Positions 1 to 5,057 of a stretch of DNA of 5,057 bases are shown piece after piece. The notes below the pieces were generated by a model that was not told the DNA's origin, did not search any database, and saw nothing but the letters and a program-made list of their open reading frames with translations. The stretch covers positions 1-5,057 of the forward strand of contig JBEGQX010000166.1 in the NCBI GenBank assembly GCA_041180805.1, written 5' to 3'. The stretch's first letter is position 1. Each line of letters begins with the position of its first letter. The DNA is from JBEGQX01 sp041180805. Its GTDB lineage: Bacteria; Planctomycetota; Planctomycetia; Gemmatales; Gemmataceae. Both the position numbers and the translations under genes were made by a program.

Positions 1-457
1 TGTCCTGCCAAACTTCCCTTAGCAGGTAAAATCCCAAACTAAAGAAGAAAAGCAGGTGCACCACAATGCGTGCAAGAATCATTGCACAAGGATTACCAAT
101 TTCAGGCAATTCATTCGGCAATATAAGAATCGCGCAACCCATTAAGCAGCAAGGAAGAGTGAAATAATAAATCCAAACCGAAGACTCATCATCCTTCCGG
201 ATGGAATATGGAATACAAAAAAGAAATAGCGCAAAGAACATTGCCAGAACATCGTCCCGGTTTTTGACATTATCCAAAACAGGAAACAGTATGGTCAGCA
301 AAAGTAAATTTAAAAGAATCCAAAGAAAACGGTCGTTGGGAACTACAGAGCGATAGTAGCCCTTGAGAATCTGCCAAAATCCCATGGAACTATCCTCGCC
401 GACTTTCACATCGTCAAAAGATTGCTCCGTTTGTATTTCTCTTGCATCGCCGGACAT
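1..457 (-). CDS. Multi-pass membrane protein, N-terminal part (runs off left edge); possibly ion-channel-like
   Basis: Read on the minus strand from the ATG at 457-455, the frame stays open for 152 codons to the window edge, so the C-terminus is missing. The first 40 or so residues are polar and acidic with no signal peptide. Four hydrophobic stretches follow at about residues 44-61, 70-86, 96-113 and 127-146, separated by short charged loops (DNVKNRDD, RKDDESS, NELPEIGN). A GAAGAGG ribosome binding site lies 6 bases before the start, which supports it. It is transcribed away from the DUF1080 operon, so a functional link is not implied. The pattern of short helices joined by a basic/acidic loop resembles, from memory, the N-terminal membrane part of planctomycete two-helix-pore ion-channel proteins. 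The pore loop and selectivity filter would lie outside the window, so this is only a guess. That it is a real membrane protein gene is fairly secure; the family is not. Confidence 0.75.
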   Translation of the reverse strand, partial: MSGDAREIQTEQSFDDVKVGEDSSMGFWQILKGYYRSVVPNDRFLWILLNLLLLTILFPVLDNVKNRDDVLAMFFALFLFCIPYSIRKDDESSVWIYYFTLPCCLMGCAILILPNELPEIGNPCAMILARIVVHLLFFFSLGFYLLREVWQD

Positions 458-463
458 ACAAAA

Positions 464-470
464 CCTCTTC
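464..470 (-). promoter_or_regulatory. Ribosome binding site for the leftward membrane protein
   Basis: The minus strand reads GAAGAGG followed by a 6-base spacer (TTTTGT) and the ATG at 457. Spacing and purine content fit a Shine-Dalgarno site and fix the start of the edge-truncated gene. Confidence 0.55.
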
Positions 471-480
471 GGAAAGGAGG

Positions 481-510
481 CATATATCCTGTTTATGCTT
501 GGTTTATCAA
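481..510 (-). promoter_or_regulatory. Possible sigma-70-type promoter for the leftward membrane protein
   Basis: The minus strand has TTGATA (510-505), an 18-base spacer and TATATG (486-481). This is a 5/6 match to the -35 consensus and 4/6 to the -10. It would start transcription near 474, leaving a leader of about 17 bases that just contains the ribosome binding site. In A+T-rich DNA such matches arise by chance, and planctomycete promoters are poorly defined, so this is only a candidate. Confidence 0.25.
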
Positions 511-585
511 GCTCTCTTTTGTCAGTTCTGAAAACATAGGCAAAACAGAAAAGATTGATACTTGAGCCGTTGATAAGCATAGAAA

Positions 586-602
586 TTAAGGTTAAGTTTA
601 AC
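586..602. repeat. Small palindrome with overlapping TTAAG repeat, possible operator
   Basis: GTTAA-GT-TTAAC (591-602) is a perfect inverted repeat with 5-base arms and a 2-base centre. TTAAG also occurs twice in direct orientation at 586-590 and 592-596. It lies about 47 bases upstream of the DUF1080 start, where a regulator of the rightward operon could bind. The sequence is short and A+T-rich, so chance is quite possible. Confidence 0.2.
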
Positions 603-648
603 GAAATATTGAATCTCAACCCTACCCCTGAGAAAACAGGTAATTTTC

Positions 649-1371
649 ATGAACTGCTTATTATCAAATTGCGTTGTACAAATTCTATTGGCTTTAAATG
701 GCGCAGAAGGCTCGTGGATTGAGTTGATTCCACAGGGAAACCTGGATGCCTTTGTTAAACCATCCCCAAAACTGGTTTGGACCGACAAAGTGGAACTGGA
801 TGCCAAGAACCCTAAGAAATTGACTGCATCCAGTGAAAAGGGAATCATTCTTTTTAACAATAACGACAGGATTCCGGACCTGATCACCAAACAATCCTTT
901 GGAGACCACGAGATTCACATGGAATTCATGGTTGCCAAGGGTTCCAACTCCGGGATCAAGATGCACAGGCTTTATGAAATCCAGATTCATGACAGCCACG
1001 GCAAGACAGAACTAACCGGTGAACACTGTGGTGGCGTTTATCCCCGGTGGGATATCAAGGAAAAGAAATTAGCCTACATTGATAAAGGTGTACCCCCATC
1101 GAAAAACGCCTGCAAGCCAGCGGGTGAATGGCAAACTCTGGACATTACCTTCATTGCTGCCAAGTTCGATGAGTCAGGTAACAAGATTAAAAATGCTCAC
1201 CTGCCCAAGGTTCTTCTGAACGGAGAGTTGATTCACGACCAAGTGGAACTGAAGCACGGTACTGGCAACAACTACAAGCTTAAAGAACATACAAAAGCAC
1301 CCATCCTGATTCAGGTGGATCATGGCCCTGTGGCATTTCGAAACATCAAGGTTCGGGAATTAAACAAATAA
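649..1371 (+). CDS. DUF1080 (3-keto-disaccharide hydrolase family) secreted protein
   Basis: This 240-residue protein is a single DUF1080 domain (PF06439, concanavalin-like jelly roll), a family Pfam names after hydrolysis of 3-keto-disaccharides; the substrate here is unknown. Family landmarks appear in order: an N-terminal WIELIPQGNLDAF stretch (23-35) matching the usual 'LFNGKDLSGW' region, KGSNSGIKMHRLYEIQIHDS (97-116), CGGVYPRW (127-134), GEWQTLDITF (159-168), LLNGELIHD (189-197) and the closing ILIQVDHGPVAFRNIKV (219-235). Length is normal for the single-domain form. Residues 1-20 are mostly hydrophobic and end in an AEG-like cleavage context, so export is likely, but the leader has no basic residue. 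The ribosome binding site is weak (ACAGG, 8 bases upstream). The frame is open back to 613, but the only possible earlier start is a CTG at 628. It is first in an operon, 19 bases before the cytochrome gene. Confidence 0.9.
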   Translation: MNCLLSNCVVQILLALNGAEGSWIELIPQGNLDAFVKPSPKLVWTDKVELDAKNPKKLTASSEKGIILFNNNDRIPDLITKQSFGDHEIHMEFMVAKGSNSGIKMHRLYEIQIHDSHGKTELTGEHCGGVYPRWDIKEKKLAYIDKGVPPSKNACKPAGEWQTLDITFIAAKFDESGNKIKNAHLPKVLLNGELIHDQVELKHGTGNNYKLKEHTKAPILIQVDHGPVAFRNIKVRELNK

Positions 1372-1390
1372 ACCAGGCAGGCGGTTTGCC

Positions 1391-3877
1391 ATGCTAAGCT
1401 CAGCCTTGCTTGTTGCCTTTTTGATTCCCTCGCTCGAGGGACAAAAGGTTGTTTTTTCCCGCGATGTGCTGCCCATCCTTTCTGATCATTGCTTTTCCTG
1501 CCATGGCCCGGATGAAAAAGCGCGCAAGGTAAAGCTAAGGCTGGACACCAAAGCCGGCGCTTATGGCAAATCCAAAAATCCCGGGAACGAAATTGTTAAA
1601 CCCAACGACCCCTCCCATAGCGAACTCTTTCAAAGGTTAGTCCCCACTGATCCCAAAGAGATCATGCCGCCTGCCTCCACGGGCAGAAAAATCACCAAAA
1701 ACCAGATCGACACTATCAGGCAATGGATCGAGGAAGGGGCAAACTGGGGCAATCATTGGGCTTTCGATCCCCCGGTAAAATCATCCTTACCCAAGAATCC
1801 TGCAGGAACCCGCGCCGCAAACGCCATCGATTCCTTGATTCTGGATAGTCTTTCGAGGGAGGGATTAAAGCAATCCCCACGCGCAAATGCGGAAATCCTG
1901 GTACGCAGACTGTATCTCGATTTAACCGGGTTGCCCCCCACACGAATCCAGGCGCAGGAATTTCTGTCTGATGCCTCGCCAGCAGCTTATTCAAAGTTGG
2001 TGGATCAACTTTTGGCCAGCCCTCACTTTGGGGAACGCATGGTGTGGGATTGGCTGGAGGCATCTCGCTATGCTGACAGCAATGGCTATCAGGGGGATAC
2101 AGAAAGAACCATGTGGCCATGGCGGGACTGGGTTATCTCAGCCTTTAACGACAATATGCCGTTTGACCAGTTCACCATCTGGCAGCTTGCGGGTGATCTG
2201 TTGCCCAACGCCAGTTTTGAACAGCGACTTGCCACTGGTTTCAACCGCAATCACATGATCAATGGTGAAGGCGGAAGAATTGCTGCGGAAAACCGCGTGG
2301 ATTATGTCATGGATATGACGGAAACCATGGGTACCATCTGGATGGCACTGACGTTCAATTGCAGCAGGTGCCACGATCACAAATACGACCCCATCACCCA
2401 GAAGGATTACTACCAGCTATTCTCGTTTTTCAACAACACACCGGTGGATGGCAGCGGCAGAAGCGGCCAGACTGCCCCGGTGCTGGAAGCAGCCAAACCA
2501 CAGGATCGCCTGAAAAAGAAAGAGTTGGATTCCTTGGTCGGCTTGCAGCAAAAAGCACTCGAAGATCTTGAACAAGTGTTATTCCCCAGGGAAAAAGGAA
2601 AGAAAGCTTCCGATTCCACCAATGCTGCCAAGTTCCCCAAGGAACTTCTTGAAATCCTTGCCAAGCCCTCAGGATCAAGAGGCAAGGCACAATTACAGCA
2701 ACTGGCCAAAGGAATCGAAAAGTCCAATACCGAACACCTCAAAGCTGTCAACGCATTGATAAAAGCTATCGATGAAAGAGACAACTTCGCCAAAACATTC
2801 CCTCTGGTAATGGTCATGGAAGAACTTCCCAAACCACGGGAAAGTTACATACTGGAAGTTGGCAACTATGAAAAGCCAACTACAAAGGTTGGAACTGCTG
2901 TGCCTGCGGTTCTTCCCCCCATGGATTCAAGTCTTCCTGTCAACCGGTTTGGATTGGCCACCTGGCTGGTTTCGGGCCAAAACCCGCTTACCTCCCGAGT
3001 CATTGTCAACCGTGTTTGGCAACAGTTTTTTGGCGCCGGGTTGGTAAAGTCTTCTGAAGACTTTGGCGTACAGGGTGAAAAACCTTCTCACCCGGAATTG
3101 CTTGATTGGCTGGCCGTGGAATTTCAACAATCTGGTTGGGATATCAAGCATGTTATCCGCCTCATCGTCAGCAGCGAAACCTACCAGCAATCTTCCAGGG
3201 TGGAGCCGGAAACCTTGGAGAAGGATTCCGCCAACAAATATCTTTCCCATGGCCCCAGGTTCCGAAGGCCCGCCTGGATGATTCGGGATCAGGCACTGGC
3301 CACCTCCGGTTTGCTGATTCGTCAGATTGGCGGCCCTCCCACACGTCCCTACCAGCCCACCGGTATCTGGGAAGAAGCCACCTTTGGCAACAAAAAATAC
3401 GCCCAGGATTCCGGAGAGAACCTCTACAAGCGCAGCGTTTACACTTTCTGGCGCAGGATCATTGGCCCCACCATGTTCTTCGATACCCCTGCGCGCCAGT
3501 ACTGCAATGTGAAGCCCAACCGCACCAACACTCCGCTGCATGCCCTTGCCACCCTGAACGACATCACTTATGTGGAGGCAGCGCGGATGATTGCAGAAAA
3601 CGCCCTGAAATCCCATCCCCGAGATGACTCCGCTTCCATCCAAAAAATATTCCAATCCATTCTTGTCAGGCTGCCATCGGAAGAGGAATCTGTCATTCTC
3701 CGCAAGGCACTTGAAAACTATCTGAATGCTTTTGGGAAGGATGAAGAGGCAGCCAAAAAATTTATTTCAGTCGGGGAGAAACCCGCTGATAAAACCCTGG
3801 ATTCCAAAAAACTCGCGGCATTAGGAACACTGGCACTTTCCATCCTGAACCTGGACGAGGCATTGAACAAGGAATGA
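1391..3877 (+). CDS. PSCyt1-DUF1549-DUF1553 cytochrome-like protein
   Basis: This is a complete 828-residue protein of the Planctomycete-expanded PSCyt1 family, exported by a short leader (about 1-17, hydrophobic, no basic residue). The N-terminal PSCyt1 domain (PF07635, about 25-120) has a c-type heme motif, C34-F-S-C37-H38, and an MPP turn with M92 as a plausible axial ligand. DUF1549 (PF07583, about 145-352) runs from the AANAIDSLI region through YLDLTGLPPT and RYADSNGYQGD to a second CxxCH, C324-S-R-C327-H328, before DHKYDPI. A charged, probably helical linker spans about 365-480. DUF1553 (PF07587, about 515-780) contains NPLTSRVIVNRVWQQFFG, SEDFGVQGEKPSHPELLDWL, PAWMIRDQALATSGLL and NRTNTPLHAL. 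The end, ILNLDEALNKE, matches the usual end of this subgroup, so nothing is truncated, and no LamG insert is present. The function is unestablished; periplasmic electron transfer or oxidation linked to polysaccharide use is inferred. The only usable start is this ATG, since a stop lies in frame at 1361 and no start codon falls between. A GGCAGGCGG stretch 6 bases upstream may bind the ribosome. Confidence 0.95.
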   Translation: MLSSALLVAFLIPSLEGQKVVFSRDVLPILSDHCFSCHGPDEKARKVKLRLDTKAGAYGKSKNPGNEIVKPNDPSHSELFQRLVPTDPKEIMPPASTGRKITKNQIDTIRQWIEEGANWGNHWAFDPPVKSSLPKNPAGTRAANAIDSLILDSLSREGLKQSPRANAEILVRRLYLDLTGLPPTRIQAQEFLSDASPAAYSKLVDQLLASPHFGERMVWDWLEASRYADSNGYQGDTERTMWPWRDWVISAFNDNMPFDQFTIWQLAGDLLPNASFEQRLATGFNRNHMINGEGGRIAAENRVDYVMDMTETMGTIWMALTFNCSRCHDHKYDPITQKDYYQLFSFFNNTPVDGSGRSGQTAPVLEAAKPQDRLKKKELDSLVGLQQKALEDLEQVLFPREKGKKASDSTNAAKFPKELLEILAKPSGSRGKAQLQQLAKGIEKSNTEHLKAVNALIKAIDERDNFAKTFPLVMVMEELPKPRESYILEVGNYEKPTTKVGTAVPAVLPPMDSSLPVNRFGLATWLVSGQNPLTSRVIVNRVWQQFFGAGLVKSSEDFGVQGEKPSHPELLDWLAVEFQQSGWDIKHVIRLIVSSETYQQSSRVEPETLEKDSANKYLSHGPRFRRPAWMIRDQALATSGLLIRQIGGPPTRPYQPTGIWEEATFGNKKYAQDSGENLYKRSVYTFWRRIIGPTMFFDTPARQYCNVKPNRTNTPLHALATLNDITYVEAARMIAENALKSHPRDDSASIQKIFQSILVRLPSEEESVILRKALENYLNAFGKDEEAAKKFISVGEKPADKTLDSKKLAALGTLALSILNLDEALNKE
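1490..1504 (+). other. Class I-type heme c attachment motif (CxxCH) in PSCyt1
   Basis: Codons for C34, F35, S36, C37 and H38 give CFSCH, followed by GPD as is usual for PSCyt1. Covalent heme c attachment at this site is predicted from the family and needs periplasmic export and a cytochrome c maturation system, which is not in the window. Confidence 0.85.
2360..2374 (+). other. Second CxxCH motif, in DUF1549
   Basis: Codons for C324, S325, R326, C327 and H328 give CSRCH, followed by DHKYDPI. The motif is a conserved part of DUF1549. Whether it binds a second heme c or a metal ion is not known to me. Confidence 0.7.
3869..3873 (+). promoter_or_regulatory. Ribosome binding site deciding the DUF1501 start
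   Basis: AAGGA lies inside the last codons of the preceding gene. It is 6 bases from the ATG at 3880 but directly abuts the in-frame ATG at 3874, which overlaps the preceding TGA as ATGA. Spacing favours 3880. Either way the two genes are close enough for translational coupling. Confidence 0.6.
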
Positions 3878-3879
3878 CC

Positions 3880-5057
3880 ATGAATCCACAGATGGAACAA
3901 TCCTTGCTCGTCAATCGCAGGGAATTCTTCGGCAAGCAGGCACTTGGTCTGGGGACCGCGGCTCTATCCACCCTGTTGTGCAAGGATGGCCTGGCTGGCC
4001 AAATCCAAAGCAATGGCCTACCGGATCTTCCCCATTTCAAGCCCAGGGCCAAAAACATCATCTATCTTTTCCAAAATGGCGCACCAACCCATGTGGAGCT
4101 TTTCGACTTCAAGCCCAAACTGGTAGAGATGCATGGCAAACCGGTGCCGGATTCCTATTTCGAAGGCAAGCGTTTCTCCACCATGACAGGCAATCCCAAG
4201 GGCAAGGTAATGCTTGCACCGGTGGAACCCTTCAAACAGCATGGCCAGAGTGGCGCCTGGGTTAGCGCGTTTCTGCCACACACCGCCTCTATCGCAGATG
4301 AGCTTTGCTTCATTAAAAGCATGCATACGGAGGCAGTGAATCACGCGCCTGCCATTTCCTTCTTTCTTAGCGGGGCGCAGATTCCCGGAAGGCCCACCAT
4401 GGGCGCCTGGCTTTCCTACGGCCTTGGAAGCGAATCCGACAATCTTCCGGCCTTTGTTGTGATGACATCCATCAGCAAAGGCACCACTTGTGGACAAATC
4501 TTTTACGACTTCTATTGGGGATCCGGCTTCCTTCCCTCACGGCATCAGGGTGTGAAATTTCGTTCGGGTGGAGATCCGGTTCTGTACCTTTCCAACCCGC
4601 AGGGCATAAACCAAAACCTTCGCAGGGCCCAGCTTGACGACATTGCAAAGCTCAACGAGATTCGTCTTAGAGAGTTCAAAGATCCCGAGATCAACACCCG
4701 CATTTCCCAATACGAGATGGCATACCGCATGCAAACCAGTGTGCCGGAACTAACCGACTTTTCCAATGAATCTGAAAAGACCTTGCAAATGTACGGTCCA
4801 CAGGTGCGGGAACCGGGCACCTTCGCCTACAACTGCCTGATGGCAAGGCGACTGGTGGAGCGGGGCACACGATTCGTGCAGGTCATGCACGCCGGCTGGG
4901 ATCAGCACCGCAGCATTACCACGGAACTGTACACACAATGTCGCGACACAGACCAGCCAAGCGCGGCATTGGTGCGCGACTTGAAACAGCGTGGCCTTCT
5001 GGAGGATACGATTGTTATCTGGGGAGGGGAGTTCGGCAGAACACCTTTCATTCAGGG
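3880..5057 (+). CDS. DUF1501 family protein with Tat leader (runs off right edge)
   Basis: The 392 visible residues belong to DUF1501 (PF07394), a family related in fold to alkaline phosphatase/sulfatase-type enzymes and regularly encoded next to DUF1549/DUF1553 proteins. The N-terminus has a twin-arginine signal, N12-R13-R14-E15-F16-F17, then a moderately hydrophobic stretch (about 20-33), so folded export is likely. Family landmarks follow: IIYLFQNGAPTHVELFDFKP (60-79), HGQSGAWVSAFLPHT (121-135), IKSMHTEAVNHAPAISFF (145-162), GRPTMGAWLSYGLGS (170-184), GVKFRSGGDPVLYLSNP (224-240), HAGWDQH (337-343) and WGGEFGRTP (381-389). H337, D341, H343, E384 and R387 are candidate metal or active-site residues by position. 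Family members usually have about 470-490 residues, so roughly 80-100 are missing past the edge. The start at 3880 is chosen by the AAGGA 6 bases upstream; ATG 3874 would add two residues. Only 2 bases separate it from the preceding stop. Its biochemical role is unknown. Confidence 0.93.
   Translation, partial: MNPQMEQSLLVNRREFFGKQALGLGTAALSTLLCKDGLAGQIQSNGLPDLPHFKPRAKNIIYLFQNGAPTHVELFDFKPKLVEMHGKPVPDSYFEGKRFSTMTGNPKGKVMLAPVEPFKQHGQSGAWVSAFLPHTASIADELCFIKSMHTEAVNHAPAISFFLSGAQIPGRPTMGAWLSYGLGSESDNLPAFVVMTSISKGTTCGQIFYDFYWGSGFLPSRHQGVKFRSGGDPVLYLSNPQGINQNLRRAQLDDIAKLNEIRLREFKDPEINTRISQYEMAYRMQTSVPELTDFSNESEKTLQMYGPQVREPGTFAYNCLMARRLVERGTRFVQVMHAGWDQHRSITTELYTQCRDTDQPSAALVRDLKQRGLLEDTIVIWGGEFGRTPFIQ
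4888..4908 (+). other. DUF1501 signature HxGWDxH, candidate metal site
   Basis: Codons for residues 337-343 (HAGWDQH) form the most recognisable DUF1501 motif. By analogy with alkaline phosphatase-fold enzymes, its His and Asp residues may bind metal. That assignment is inference. Confidence 0.5.

Larger units (their letters stand above)
458..648. other. Divergent intergenic region
   Basis: These 191 bases separate the leftward membrane gene from the rightward operon and must hold the 5' control regions of both. The stretch is A+T-rich compared with the genes to its right. I see the ribosome binding site and possible promoter of the leftward gene and one small palindrome. I found no convincing rightward promoter, riboswitch, small RNA or intrinsic terminator. 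Confidence 0.7.

Noticed and set aside
474..539. Strong-looking AAGGAGG (474-480) followed by a 14-codon plus-strand frame (495-539), a possible leader peptide
   Set aside because: The spacing from AAGGAGG to the ATG is 14 bases, too long for efficient initiation. The peptide has no run of regulatory codons and no attenuator-like hairpins follow.
555..583. Rightward promoter TTGATA - 17 bases - CATAGA
   Set aside because: The -35 is fair, but the -10 matches consensus at only 3 of 6 positions. In A+T-rich DNA this is not enough to call.
522..890. A 122-codon minus-strand open frame crossing the intergenic region and the start of DUF1080
   Set aside because: Most of it is antisense to the recognised DUF1080 gene, it shows no family motif, and the real leftward gene starts separately at 457.
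2857..2881. Hairpin AGTTGGC ... GCCAACT with an 11-base loop
   Set aside because: It lies inside the PSCyt1 coding sequence with no T-run after it, so it is not a terminator. A 7-base stem is expected by chance in a window this size.
3106..3627. A 173-codon plus-strand frame inside the PSCyt1 gene in another register
   Set aside because: It is embedded in the conserved DUF1553 region, is rich in His/Pro/Arg typical of out-of-frame reading, and has no recognisable domain or ribosome binding site.
2927..3655. A 242-codon open frame on the minus strand opposite DUF1553
   Set aside because: It lies wholly antisense to a strongly conserved coding region, its translation is Gly/Arg/Val-rich with no recognisable domain, and it has no operon context. 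It is a shadow of the plus-strand codon usage.
3970..3984. Possible lipobox at C34 of the DUF1501 leader (T-L-L-C)
   Set aside because: The residue before Cys is Leu rather than Gly/Ala/Ser, so lipoprotein processing is unlikely. A plain Tat leader fits better.

Overview
The window looks like part of a Planctomycetota chromosome; Verrucomicrobiota or a related PVC lineage is a weaker alternative. The evidence is a same-strand run of three families that are strongly expanded in that group: a DUF1080 protein, a PSCyt1-DUF1549-DUF1553 cytochrome-like protein, and a DUF1501 protein with a twin-arginine leader. Base composition is moderate (about half G+C in the main genes, visibly A+T-richer in the first 650 bases). 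No mobile element, RNA gene or CRISPR array is visible.

Layout. Positions 1-457 (minus strand) hold the N-terminal 152 residues of a multi-pass membrane protein that runs off the left edge. Its resemblance to the N-terminal part of planctomycete ion-channel-type proteins is tentative. Positions 458-648 are a 191-base A+T-rich divergent intergenic region. It holds a ribosome binding site and a possible promoter for the leftward gene, and a small palindrome upstream of the rightward genes. Three rightward genes follow: DUF1080 (649-1371), PSCyt1-DUF1549-DUF1553 (1391-3877, complete, 828 aa) and DUF1501 (3880 to the right edge, 392 aa visible). Gaps are 19 and 2 bases with no terminator between, so they almost certainly form one operon, and the last two look translationally coupled.

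How they may work together. All three rightward products appear to be exported. The first belongs to the family Pfam names 3-keto-disaccharide hydrolase. The second carries a cytochrome-type CxxCH and a second CxxCH in DUF1549. The third belongs to a family related to alkaline phosphatase/sulfatase-type proteins. A periplasmic, redox-linked saccharide-processing function is a reasonable inference, but the DUF1549/DUF1553/DUF1501 set has no settled biochemical function that I know of. The set is known as a family combination. What is open here is its function, the missing oxidase partner and the unusual leader peptides.
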